DNA of 64,000 nt, taken from Streptococcus mitis (GTDB lineage Bacteria; Bacillota; Bacilli; Lactobacillales; Streptococcaceae). The position numbers and the translations under genes are program-made. The notes under the pieces were generated by a model. It worked only from the letters and a program-made list of their open reading frames with translations, made no database searches and had not been told where the DNA came from. Location: the NCBI RefSeq assembly GCF_009496285.1, contig NZ_WIJK01000003.1, forward strand, positions 1 to 64,000. Direction: 5' to 3'. Of this stretch, positions 9,176 to 17,097 are shown in pieces; position 1 is the first letter of the stretch, and every line of letters starts with the position of its first letter.

Positions 9176-9601
9176 CTAGTATTGACTGATACTTAAATTA
9201 GAATTTGCGGACACAAGAATCTCCACTACACTATCTTGAGTTATGATGATATAATGTTGTGAATACAGTGTTCCTGCACTACCATAGGCTGTATATCCGA
9301 GTTTATTCACTAATTGACTATTTTTGACTTCATAAATGATATTTTGGAAATTATTTTTTTCATATTTTTTAAACATCTCTTTATCCAGAATTGCAGATAA
9401 ATACAATTTCCTGCTAAAAAATCGTGCTTCATCATAACAAAAACATGATAATTTAAAACAGTTCTGCTCTCCAATCAGCCTAATTTCCTGCCCATCTCCT
9501 AAATCGGTCAACAAAACCTTTATCTTATAGTTATCTCTGGGAATCAAATCTTTAAAGACTTCTACCCATTCTTCATTTTTAGTTTCTAGCTCTGATGTCA
9601 T
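9176..9601 (-). CDS. Hypothetical protein (141 aa), paralogue of the downstream gene
   Basis: It begins MTSELETKNEEWVEVFKDLI, with GGGGG 5 nt before the ATG at 9601; the upstream in-frame ATG at 9613 lacks an RBS. There is no signal peptide or membrane helix. The C-terminal third (FQNIIYEVKNSQLVNKLGY, then VVEILVSAN) lines up with the protein encoded at 8723-9106. The gene is separated from it by about 70 bp and lies on the same strand. Function unknown; candidate member of the immunity array. Confidence 0.7.
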   Translation of the reverse strand: MTSELETKNEEWVEVFKDLIPRDNYKIKVLLTDLGDGQEIRLIGEQNCFKLSCFCYDEARFFSRKLYLSAILDKEMFKKYEKNNFQNIIYEVKNSQLVNKLGYTAYGSAGTLYSQHYIIITQDSVVEILVSANSNLSISQY

Positions 9602-9637
9602 ATATACCCCCATTATTCCATTTTACGTTTTAAACCT

Positions 9638-9946
9638 CTAATTTTCATCTATTTCATTTGATACTTCAATCAGTAAATCTTGAAGTTCCTCTAAATCAAG
9701 ATACAGATTTCTAACTCCTACAAGTAACTGAGAAAAGGCTTGTCTATCTAATTGGCGATTCTCACTTAATGACTCAACAATCCAAGAATTTCCCTTCTCT
9801 ATCCATTTCAAATGAAGGGGTAAATAATCATTTAAAATATCATTTATATTTTCTAAATTAGTAGAAGATATCTTGTTAGAGGTTTGACTGTCATTTATTA
9901 AAGATAAACTTTTACTTATTTTTTTCAACTCTGTTTCTATCGTCAC
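9638..9946 (-). CDS. Hypothetical protein (102 aa), GTG start
   Basis: A small, mostly helical, acidic protein beginning MTIETELKKISKSLSLIND. The start is GTG at 9946, supported by a strong GGGAGG eight bases upstream. An in-frame ATG at 9991 would add 15 residues but has no RBS. The C-terminal half (LLVGVRNLYLDLEELQDLL) predicts long helices. No family recognised. It lies 36 bp upstream of the 141-aa gene and may be co-transcribed. Confidence 0.65.
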   Translation of the reverse strand: MTIETELKKISKSLSLINDSQTSNKISSTNLENINDILNDYLPLHLKWIEKGNSWIVESLSENRQLDRQAFSQLLVGVRNLYLDLEELQDLLIEVSNEIDEN

Positions 9947-10025
9947 TTTAATATCCTCCCTTGTGAGCCAATATCTAAGACTCCAAATCATCCAAAGACT
10001 GCATGCTATAGTCTAAATGAAGGCC

Positions 10026-10101
10026 TTATTCCTCAGCAAACTCCCTAGTAAAAGCAAATGAGGAAAGTCCATTCTTGAAAATCTTCTTGTGTGTATGCCA
10101 T
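10026..10101 (-). pseudogene. Possible frameshifted remnant of a short coding sequence
   Basis: On the minus strand an ATG at 10101 opens MAYTQEDFQEW, and one frame over the text continues NGLSSFAFTREFAEE before a TAA at 10026-10028. The two pieces together look like a degraded gene piece. There is no RBS, and the fragment is short, so chance remains possible. The surrounding 9.99-10.22 kb holds nothing else I can identify. Confidence 0.25.
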
Positions 10102-10223
10102 GTTTTTATCGCCTGCTTTTTATAAAACAATGCCTTTATCTGAATTTCTAAAATTTTTTAAAGTTACTTGACTTAATCATTCATTTTGTTTTTTTAAAAT
10201 ATACCATAGTCATTCAGAAAAGA

Positions 10224-10556
10224 TTATTGCAAAATCTCTGTAATAGTAACTTCTCTTTCTGACTTTAAATCATAAAATCCTATATGTACATTGTCATCAT
10301 ATAGCCAAAACAAATCTGTTCCATATTTTGCGGGAAAAATTTCTAGTAGAACCGGAGCAATTTGCACTATACTTGTCACACCTAGAATTGTAAAATTATC
10401 AGGATTAGAAATATATTCTTCATCATCGATAGAAGATAATATTGTCCAGCCATTTAACTGAGAAATTGAAGATTTCTCTCTATAAGTGTACTGAATCGGA
10501 TAGCCATTTATTACATTATTTGAAACCATAAATCCACCAAAATCACTATTATTCAT
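10224..10556 (-). CDS. DUF2185-domain protein, candidate immunity protein
   Basis: A 110-aa soluble protein starting MNNSDFGGFMVSNNVINGYP. It shows the DUF2185 pattern: G-x-MVS near the start, a YxYRE segment (QYTYREKS), a GWxIxSS(I)DDEEY block and a C-terminal L..I.P..YGTDLFW part. DUF2185 domains are found among predicted immunity proteins of polymorphic toxin systems (Imm33 group, from memory). The ATG at 10556 overlaps the end of the ankyrin gene by 8 bp, so translation is probably coupled. No toxin gene is adjacent. Confidence 0.75.
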   Translation of the reverse strand: MNNSDFGGFMVSNNVINGYPIQYTYREKSSISQLNGWTILSSIDDEEYISNPDNFTILGVTSIVQIAPVLLEIFPAKYGTDLFWLYDDNVHIGFYDLKSEREVTITEILQ

Positions 10557-11088
10557 CAGCAAGTAACCCTCCATTTTCAGATAATAAATCTTGTCTCCAA
10601 CTGAATTCTCTCGCATAATCTATAGCTGACTTCCCTTGAAAATCTTTACGGTGAATATCAGAACCACTAGCAATCAACATCTCATATAAAGGCAAGGCTT
10701 CCTTGGTTGTTAATTTCAAGACTGTAATCGCAGCAATCAATGGAATTGCCCCATATTTATCAACTTGGTTAACATTTATCCCTGCTTTCAACAACATTGA
10801 CATGACCTTAGTTGCATACTCAACATCTACTCTCCAATTCGCTTTAAACTGAAACAAATTATGTAAGGCATTTCTATTATCTGAGTCTAAACAATTAACA
10901 TCAATTTTTTCATCAATAAGAAACTGAATAATCTTAAGTTTTTCATCTAGCAAAGTATTGCTAGTTAAAACCATGTTCAACAAATTCAATTTCTCATGTG
11001 TGTTTTGATTGACATCTCCCTTGTAGAGCGAATAAAACTCTTCAAACGTTCCTTCTTGAGCTGCATCAAATATATCTTGTAATACCAT
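10549..11088 (-). CDS. Ankyrin-repeat protein (179 aa)
   Basis: Cytoplasmic; no signal peptide. At least three ankyrin units can be seen, for example INVNQVDKYGAIPLIAAITV and DIHRKDFQGKSAIDYAREF, with an earlier one around DVNCLDSDNRNALHNL. Ankyrin proteins of this size next to DUF2185 or SMI1-like genes are common as immunity proteins in polymorphic-toxin loci. It overlaps the DUF2185 gene, suggesting a two-gene unit. An AAGGA motif lies directly before the ATG and a GGTG slightly further up, so the RBS is not ideal. Confidence 0.85.
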   Translation of the reverse strand: MVLQDIFDAAQEGTFEEFYSLYKGDVNQNTHEKLNLLNMVLTSNTLLDEKLKIIQFLIDEKIDVNCLDSDNRNALHNLFQFKANWRVDVEYATKVMSMLLKAGINVNQVDKYGAIPLIAAITVLKLTTKEALPLYEMLIASGSDIHRKDFQGKSAIDYAREFSWRQDLLSENGGLLADE

Positions 11089-11225
11089 TCCTTCACCTAT
11101 TCATATTTATGACTTCTATTTGATTTTGGTACTTCAATTTGAAAGTTAGCAGGATTTGACCGGTTTGATTCTAATCAATCTACTATTTGGATCTATTGCT
11201 TGCTAAACTATCAACTTGCCAAATC

Positions 11226-11723
11226 TTAATCATATGTCACTTTTACTTTAAATTCAACTGTCTGATCAGATATATTCTTTATTTTGATTTCGAATCCTTT
11301 CTTTGAAGCAAACGAAAAAAGTGCATTTTGAGGTGGATCCATAATAATACCTTCGCGATCGACACCAATGCCATTATGAGGATTCTCTAATATCGTTACA
11401 TCCCAGCTTTATGTTTTTTCATTGTAATGATAGGTTTCAATCCGAGAATCCTTAATATTATATCCAATTCCTTTTTCAGGATCAAACCAATCATCACCTC
11501 GAGAAAGCTTTATATTCCCATCTGTAGTAACTGGAATTACCTCTACATGGATTATGGAGTCCAAACTCTCGGAGTGTCCGTTTACACGCACCTTTGTCTC
11601 TTCACTTGGACCTAAAGTAATGATTCCCCATTTTATATTACAGATCACAAGAGTTAGGATGGATACAGTAAACAGTAAGATGGCTAAAAGAACAAAATCT
11701 AATTTTTTCAATTTAACTAACAT
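11226..11723 (-). pseudogene. Membrane-anchored hypothetical protein interrupted by an in-frame TAA
   Basis: The frame starting at 11723 encodes an N-terminal membrane helix (LDFVLLAILLFTVSILTL) and an extracellular domain, and stops at TAA 11409-11411 after ETYHYNEKT. Beyond that stop the same frame continues for 60 more codons as plausible protein (SWDVTILENPHNGIGVDREG, later SFASKKGFEIKIKN) to a TAA at 11226-11228. The likeliest reading is a 165-aa exported or anchored protein broken by one nonsense change. A functional truncated 104-aa product, or a sequencing error, cannot be excluded. Confidence 0.7.
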
Positions 11724-11801
11724 CCTTATTTCATATTAAACTTATACTCACAAAATTTATCGTATAAATCTTACTTTCAATTAACTTTTCAATTTTAGAT
11801 T

Positions 11802-11909
11802 TATACTCTTCGAAAATCGAATTCAAACCACGTTAGCTTCACCTTGCCGTACTCAAGTACAGCCTGCGGCTAGCTTCCTAGTTTGCTCTTTGATTTTCAT
11901 TGAGTATTA
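11802..11909 (+). repeat. BOX element, boxA-boxC form without boxB
   Basis: boxA (TATACTCTTCGAAAATC, with CACGTTAGC..CACCTTGCCGTA) is followed directly by boxC (GCCTGCGGCTAGCTTCC, ending GATTTTCATTGAGTATTA). The ends are complementary, as in all BOX elements. It lies between the interrupted membrane gene and the 510-aa gene. BOX repeats are typical of S. pneumoniae and close relatives. Confidence 0.92.
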
Positions 11910-11935
11910 TATTCAGAACTACAATAATTTAATAA

Positions 11936-11960
11936 AAGCAAGTTAGTCTACAACTTGCTT
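11936..11960 (-). terminator. Terminator after the 510-aa PLD/DUF218-like gene
   Basis: AAGCAAGTT and AACTTGCTT make a 9-bp stem with a seven-base loop, followed on the minus strand by TTATT. Confidence 0.6.
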
Positions 11961-12012
11961 CCTTGAGTAAAGATAAGTCGAATCTTAAAAATCCCCCCAT
12001 ATTATTTATCTT

Positions 12013-13548
12013 TTATTTCATTGGTTTTCTGCATTTACGAATCTCTTCTCCTAATTCAGAATCCAATTGTAAGGCTTTATCATCTGACAAGAGTAATGGA
12101 ATCATTTTGAAATATTCATCTACATAACTATGATGTAATGTTTCAGCATTTGCAACCTCAAAATAAGGTAAAGTACCAAACTTAATATAACTGAAAGCTT
12201 TTCTTAAAAGTTGAGCTGGCGAACATACACAATAAATTTGTTTAAATTTCATTTCTTCAAAAATCTGAGTTGCAACATAACACTCATCAGTAGAATTATA
12301 AACTCCCTGATCTCCTTTATATTTTACATTCATCTCATCACTATATATTACTGCACTACTTATCCCTTTTTCTACTAAATAATTTTTTCCGGCACCGCTA
12401 AGAGAAAGTTCATCTACTACTTCATTATTTTTATGAATACTTCCTGGAACATAAATATATACACTTTCTCCCGATTGATTTAATCTGTTATATAACTCTA
12501 TAGCCTTATCCAAGCGTTTTGAAAACTCTTCATTAGGATATTTTCCTTCATCTAATGGGTGCTGGGCTGCAACTTCAATTAATAAACCTTTGCCAGTTTG
12601 TCTTGACTTTATCATCCGTTCTGATGAAGATTTTAATAACTCTTCCCAATTTTTGTACTGAGATTCTTTTTTTATTTCATTTTCACCTAATGTTAGAGAA
12701 GCCTTATTCCAGATACTTTCAAAGTGTTCTTCCATCATTTCAATAAAGTTAAAATCCCCCTCATCTTTGTTAATATCATCAACCCTCTCACCAGTTAACA
12801 TAAAATTTTCAACAGACTTATATGGAGGAAGAGTGATATTCAACCATACTTTCGTTGTTATTTTACCCTTTGAAGGTTTACTTTGAGATAAAATAAACGG
12901 TAAACGATACTCAGTTGAGTAATAGCGAATTTCCATCTTTTTTTCACGTTTATAATACTCAAGTTGTTTACATAACTTTTCAATTTCCTTTTTTATATCT
13001 TTGCCATTTTCTAAATAGCCTTGTTCAATGTCTAGTTGTTCTAGTTGCTTAATCTTATTTAAATATTGCTCTACCACGTTAATATCTAAAATGTATGATT
13101 CATACTCGTTGACTATTTCACGAATCTCTTCACTAATCTTTGTTCCAGATTTACGATTTTTTTGCTCTACTTCTAAATTTTCAATATCAGTTAAGAAATG
13201 ATTATCTACTTGCGCGCATAAAAATCGAATGTGCATACCTTTATCCATAGCTTTTTTTAGAGGCGTCTTGTTAGCACTAAAAAAACCATAACCCGATACA
13301 AAGATAATATCTAATCTCTCAGTATCTTTACACATCTTCTTTATATCAGTTTTAGAAAACCCCTTCTTTGAAGCCGTCCCCTTAAAACCATAGGATTCCA
13401 TTTTTTTTGAAATACGGATATAGCTTGTCATTTTATCAATTACAAATAATGCAAATCCTCCTGCTATAATTGTTGGAATTAAATTAGTCAGACTCCCCTC
13501 GATGATAGCTTTATAATCAAGTTCAGAAAAAATATTCAATAAATTCAT
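12013..13548 (-). CDS. Membrane protein with PLD-like and DUF218-like parts, unknown function
   Basis: The 511-aa protein starts MNLLNIFSELDYKAIIEGSL; the ATG at 13548 has GAGGTG 6 nt upstream, and an upstream GTG is unlikely. It has one N-terminal membrane helix (about 22-40, LIPTIIAGGFALFVI). A phospholipase-D-like sensor region follows (IIFVSGYGFFSANKTPLKKA, then GMHIRFLCAQ), without an HKD motif. A coiled coil lies near 140-205, then MEIRYYSTEYRLP..., FESIW, and a C-terminal region resembling DUF218/YdcF (LSLSGAGKNYLVEKGI..AVIYSDE; VYNSTDECYVATQIF; CVCSPAQLLRKAF). I know no named gene with this layout. It has its own extended -10 promoter. It may be a defence or stress-signalling protein; that is inference. 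Confidence 0.75.
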   Translation of the reverse strand: MNLLNIFSELDYKAIIEGSLTNLIPTIIAGGFALFVIDKMTSYIRISKKMESYGFKGTASKKGFSKTDIKKMCKDTERLDIIFVSGYGFFSANKTPLKKAMDKGMHIRFLCAQVDNHFLTDIENLEVEQKNRKSGTKISEEIREIVNEYESYILDINVVEQYLNKIKQLEQLDIEQGYLENGKDIKKEIEKLCKQLEYYKREKKMEIRYYSTEYRLPFILSQSKPSKGKITTKVWLNITLPPYKSVENFMLTGERVDDINKDEGDFNFIEMMEEHFESIWNKASLTLGENEIKKESQYKNWEELLKSSSERMIKSRQTGKGLLIEVAAQHPLDEGKYPNEEFSKRLDKAIELYNRLNQSGESVYIYVPGSIHKNNEVVDELSLSGAGKNYLVEKGISSAVIYSDEMNVKYKGDQGVYNSTDECYVATQIFEEMKFKQIYCVCSPAQLLRKAFSYIKFGTLPYFEVANAETLHHSYVDEYFKMIPLLLSDDKALQLDSELGEEIRKCRKPMK

Positions 13549-13575
13549 AAAAATCACCTCAAGTTCATTTCCTAT

Positions 13576-13581
13576 ATTATA
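13576..13581 (-). promoter_or_regulatory. Extended -10 of the 510-aa gene
   Basis: The minus strand reads TGTTATAAT about 28 bp before the ATG; a leader with GAGGTG follows. Confidence 0.55.
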
Positions 13582-13626
13582 ACATACATTTACTATTTAT
13601 AAAGCTCTCTCTATTCATACTTAGTT

Positions 13627-14352
13627 CTATTCTTTCATAGATTTCAATGGCACAATCTCTACATCCCCAAGATTATCAACGGAGTAGCGTTGACTACCTT
13701 TTTTGAACCAGCGTTCTAGAACAACATCATAGAGCATGAGGTGGGATTTTTCTTTAATCCAAGCTTCATCAATCCCATAAGGCTTTAAATACTCTAGTGC
13801 TTCGTTGGGATCTGTTAGCTGAAAACTTGGTAAACCTTTAGTCGAACTAAAACCATAGGAAATTTTCAAATATGATGCTAAATCAAGTTCTCCTCTAGTC
13901 TTTATTTCTATACGATAACCGGTCAATCCATATGCTAATGATTGATCAGATTCCGAAATTTCAATAGTTTGTTTGAGCATCTTATCTCTATAATCATAAT
14001 CAATAAAAAGGTATCTGCCATCAGGTAACGACCGCCTATACTCAATTAGAAATGTTTTTTCAATACCTACATACACTAATATAGTTTCACTCTCAGATAA
14101 GCCTGCTTCAGGACTCATACCAACTATAATATCCTTATCGCGATATGATTGGCCTCCGTCAACGGCTTTACTAAAATCAGCAAGTCCAGGTAAAACACCA
14201 CTATGGGTTTCTGCATAGTTCATCTCTAAAAAGACATTACTTAAAGATTCATACACTCCTTTATAATAATTCTTTTGATAGACACGATCTAGACTAAACA
14301 AAGTTAGAAAACCTACTACAGTTATGAGTACGATTTTTAAAATTTTTTTCAT
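13627..14352 (-). CDS. TipC-family immunity protein, copy 1
   Basis: The 241-aa protein has an N-terminal membrane anchor (MKKILKIVLITVVGFLTLF) and an outward-facing domain containing LSNVFLEMNYAE, GLADFSKAVDG and a conserved C-terminal block (EALEYLKPYGIDEAWIKEKS, then LMLYDVVLERWF). This matches the TipC family, whose founding member protects against TelC, an LXG toxin exported by the type VII system that attacks lipid II outside the cell. It is a tandem paralogue of the gene at 14439-15149: the first 65 and last about 60 residues are nearly identical, the middle is not. No LXG gene is nearby, so it is an orphan here. Confidence 0.82.
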   Translation of the reverse strand: MKKILKIVLITVVGFLTLFSLDRVYQKNYYKGVYESLSNVFLEMNYAETHSGVLPGLADFSKAVDGGQSYRDKDIIVGMSPEAGLSESETILVYVGIEKTFLIEYRRSLPDGRYLFIDYDYRDKMLKQTIEISESDQSLAYGLTGYRIEIKTRGELDLASYLKISYGFSSTKGLPSFQLTDPNEALEYLKPYGIDEAWIKEKSHLMLYDVVLERWFKKGSQRYSVDNLGDVEIVPLKSMKE

Positions 14353-14438
14353 CTACCTTTTTCCTTACTTAAATCTTGGAGAAACTGATAAACAACATTA
14401 TTCTTCTCTTTTTACATCTCCATTGCTTGGGTATCATC

Positions 14439-15149
14439 CTATTCAGAAAAACTTAGAGACACAATCTCTACATCCCCAAGATTATCAACTGAGTAGCGTT
14501 GACTACCATTTTTGAACCAGCGTTCTAGAACGACATCATAGAGCATGAAGTGGGATTTTTCTTTAATCCAAGCTTCATCAATCCCATAAGGCTTTAAATA
14601 CTCTAGTGCTTCGTTGGGATTAGTTAAGTAAAAATTTGGTTTTTCCACAGTGCCCGCTCTCTTAAAATACGACTCCAAATTTATCTCCCCGCTATCCTTA
14701 TTTCTTATATTATACCCAGCTAAGTAGTATGCCAGTGAACTTTTAGAATCCGAAATTTCGATAGTTGGGTTAAGATTTTTATTCTTATAATTGTATCTAA
14801 TAAATAGATATCTCCCATCAGATAATAGTTGCTGGTATTCAATAATAAAAGTTTCTTCAAAACCTACAATCACTTTTAAACTTTCATTTTCAGACAAGCC
14901 TGCATCAAGTCCTATGGAAATTATCCAGTCTGGATCTCTAAACGATTGACTCCCGTCAACGGCTTTACTAAAATCAGCAAGTCCAGGTAAAACACCACTA
15001 TTTATCTCTGCATAGTTCATTTCTAAAAAGACATTACTTAAAGATTCATACACTCCCTTATAATAATTCTTTTGATAGACACGATATAGACCGAACAAAG
15101 TTAGAAAACCTACTACAATTATGAGTACAATTTTTAAAATTTTTTTCAT
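14439..15149 (-). CDS. TipC-family immunity protein, copy 2
   Basis: The 236-aa paralogue of the gene just downstream (86-bp gap, same strand). It has the N-terminal anchor MKKILKIVLIIVVGFLTLFG, the shared LSNVFLEMNYAE / GLADFSKAVDG block, a divergent middle (for example AGYNIRNKDSGEINLESYF), and the shared end EALEYLKPYGIDEAWIKEKS. A good AAGGA RBS lies 7 nt before the ATG. A -10-like TATAAT (15292-15297) lies about 140 bp upstream. The divergent centre is expected if each copy recognises a different toxin variant. Confidence 0.82.
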   Translation of the reverse strand: MKKILKIVLIIVVGFLTLFGLYRVYQKNYYKGVYESLSNVFLEMNYAEINSGVLPGLADFSKAVDGSQSFRDPDWIISIGLDAGLSENESLKVIVGFEETFIIEYQQLLSDGRYLFIRYNYKNKNLNPTIEISDSKSSLAYYLAGYNIRNKDSGEINLESYFKRAGTVEKPNFYLTNPNEALEYLKPYGIDEAWIKEKSHFMLYDVVLERWFKNGSQRYSVDNLGDVEIVSLSFSE

Positions 15150-15353
15150 GACTTTTTCCTTACCTAGAACTTATATACTTTACAAAGTAAAAATACATTT
15201 TAAATACCTTATTTTAGAGACAAGATAAAATTTAGACGCAAAACACTTTTTTATAAGTTTTTTATCTTTAGCAACATTTTCCTTATAATCATTATACTAT
15301 AAAATCTTAGACGGTGGAATCCAGACCATTTTTAGATAATCTCCTTTTAATAC

Positions 15354-15390
15354 AAAAAACTTAGAAGCAAAAGCCTACTTCTAAGTTTTT
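15354..15390. terminator. Bidirectional terminator after the tryptophan ABC operon
   Basis: CTTAGAAG and CTTCTAAG form an 8-bp stem with A and T runs on both sides; it separates the trpXYZ operon's promoter-distal end from the TipC genes. The rest of 15150-15414 is AT-rich and shows only a possible TATAAT at 15292-15297. Confidence 0.7.
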
Positions 15391-15414
15391 AAGGATACTT
15401 GATTTAAAAATTAT

Positions 15415-16173
15415 CTACTCAAAAAGTTGATAGTAATCAGAAATCTTCATCTTGGCTTTTTCATCCTTATTCAAATCTTGGATGATTTGTCCATCTTTCA
15501 TAACAATCAAGCGATTTCCATACTTGAGAGCATCTTCCATATGGTGGGTAATCATCAGAGCAGTCAGATGGTCCTTGCTGACGAAGTCATCTGTCAATTC
15601 CATCAAGGCCACACTTGTTTTAGGGTCAAGGGCTGCTGTATGTTCATCCAACAAAAGGAGTTCTGGACGTTTTAATGTTGCCATTAAGAGACTCAAGGCC
15701 TGTCTTTGTCCACCTGACAAGAATTCAATCGGTGTATCCAAGTGTTTCTCTAGTCCATTTCCAACCTTCTCAATAGTTGCTTGAAATTCTTCCTTGTAAG
15801 CGGAGAGTTTTCTTGGAAAGAGACCACGTTTTTCTCCACGAAACTTAGCAATCAAGAGATTTTCTGCAACGGTCATACGAGGGGCTGTTCCCATTTTTGG
15901 ATCTTGGAAGACACGAGAAAGGTATTTGGCACGCTTTTCTGGGCTGAAATGAGTCACATCCTCACCCATGATGCGGATACTACCGCTGGTTAAAGGTAAA
16001 GTTCCCGCAATACTATTAAATAGGGTTGACTTGCCTGCACCATTTCCACCCAAGATTGTAATGAAGTCATGTTCATAAATATCAAGTGAAACATCGTTTA
16101 GAATAATCTTTTCTTCGTCAAAGCCATTTGTCACAATTTTTGTGGCATTTTTTAATTCTACAATTGCTGTCAT
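15415..16173 (-). CDS. Tryptophan ABC transporter, ATP-binding protein
   Basis: A 252-aa ABC ATPase with Walker A GGNGAGKST (about residues 42-50), a Q-loop (RVFQDPKMG), the signature LSGGQRQALSL and Walker B LLLLDEHTAALDP. It powers uptake with the permease (overlapping by 4 bp at 16170-16173) and the substrate-binding protein upstream. The family is the YdbJ-like ATPase paired with a LivH-type permease (TrpZ in T-box regulon studies). Substrate specificity comes from the Trp T-box upstream, not from the protein. Confidence 0.88.
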   Translation of the reverse strand: MTAIVELKNATKIVTNGFDEEKIILNDVSLDIYEHDFITILGGNGAGKSTLFNSIAGTLPLTSGSIRIMGEDVTHFSPEKRAKYLSRVFQDPKMGTAPRMTVAENLLIAKFRGEKRGLFPRKLSAYKEEFQATIEKVGNGLEKHLDTPIEFLSGGQRQALSLLMATLKRPELLLLDEHTAALDPKTSVALMELTDDFVSKDHLTALMITHHMEDALKYGNRLIVMKDGQIIQDLNKDEKAKMKISDYYQLFE

Positions 16174-17036
16174 TTGCTTAACTTGACTCCTTTCAAGTAT
16201 TTATCCTTAAGAGTTGGAATGACTAGACAAGTTGCTAGGATAAGGGCACTGTATAGACGGAGATAGCTAGTATTAAAGCCGAGAGCAATAACGCCCCATA
16301 CCAAGAATTGATAACTGATGGAACCAACAACAATAGTAACCAAGCGTTCTGCTAGAGTAAGACTCTTAAAGAGAACCTCACCGATAATCAAGCTGGCAAG
16401 ACCAACAACGATAACACCGATACCACGAGAGACATCCGCATAACCTTCTTGTTGAGCGATAAGTGCGCCAGCAAGTGCGATTACACCATTTGACAAGACC
16501 AAGCCCATAAGCTCCATACGTCCTGTATTGATACCAAAACTACGAGCCATATCTGGATTATCCCCTGTAGCGATATAGGCCTGTCCAAGTTTGGTATCTA
16601 GGAAGAAAAGCATGAGAAGAATAACCAAAGTCACAAAAATTAAACCTGTCAGTAATTGATTAACCTCTGATGAAAATGGAAGAACATCTTGGATTTGCTT
16701 GGTATTTAAAAGCCCAAGGTTTGCTCGTCCCATAATCATGAGCATGATAGAATGACAAGAAGTCATGACTAAAATTCCTGATAAAAGAGTTGGAATTTTC
16801 CCTTTGGTATACAATAGTCCAGCTGCTAAACCAGCAAGACAACCTGCTCCTATGGCTGCTAAAGTAGCAAGAAAAGGATTAACTCCTTGGGTAATTAGAG
16901 TAACTGCTACAGCTCCTCCCAAGGGGAAGGAACCTTCAGTTGTCATATCTGGAAAGTTCAGGATACGAAAGGTCATAAAGATTCCTAAACCTAGGATAGC
17001 CCAGACCAATCCCTGTGAAATAATAGATATTAGCAT
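16170..17036 (-). CDS. Tryptophan ABC transporter, permease
   Basis: A 288-aa membrane protein with about eight hydrophobic segments, starting MLISIISQGLVWAILGLGIF, and showing the LivH/RbsC-like permease pattern (ATGDNPDMARSFGINTGRME; LSNGVIALAGALIAQQEGYAD). It corresponds to TrpY of streptococcal trpXYZ. An AAGGA lies about 11 nt before the ATG, so translation initiation may be weak. Stop and start overlap (ATGA) with the ATPase gene. Confidence 0.88.
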   Translation of the reverse strand: MLISIISQGLVWAILGLGIFMTFRILNFPDMTTEGSFPLGGAVAVTLITQGVNPFLATLAAIGAGCLAGLAAGLLYTKGKIPTLLSGILVMTSCHSIMLMIMGRANLGLLNTKQIQDVLPFSSEVNQLLTGLIFVTLVILLMLFFLDTKLGQAYIATGDNPDMARSFGINTGRMELMGLVLSNGVIALAGALIAQQEGYADVSRGIGVIVVGLASLIIGEVLFKSLTLAERLVTIVVGSISYQFLVWGVIALGFNTSYLRLYSALILATCLVIPTLKDKYLKGVKLSK

Positions 17037-17060
17037 GTTTGATTCGTTTCCTTTATTCTA

Positions 17061-17090
17061 AAAATTGGAGGAGATGTCTCCAACTCCTCC
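17061..17090 (-). terminator. Hairpin between substrate-binding protein and permease genes
   Basis: GGAGGAG and CTCCTCC form a 7-bp GC-rich stem followed on the minus strand by AATTTTT. It would partly terminate or stabilise the upstream mRNA, giving more binding protein than permease. Confidence 0.55.
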
Positions 17091-17097
17091 TTCATTC

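Noticed and set aside
10549..10616. Longer start for the DUF2185 protein at 10616
   Set aside because: The additional 20 residues are out-of-frame ankyrin coding sequence; MNNSDFGGF at 10556 begins where the domain begins.
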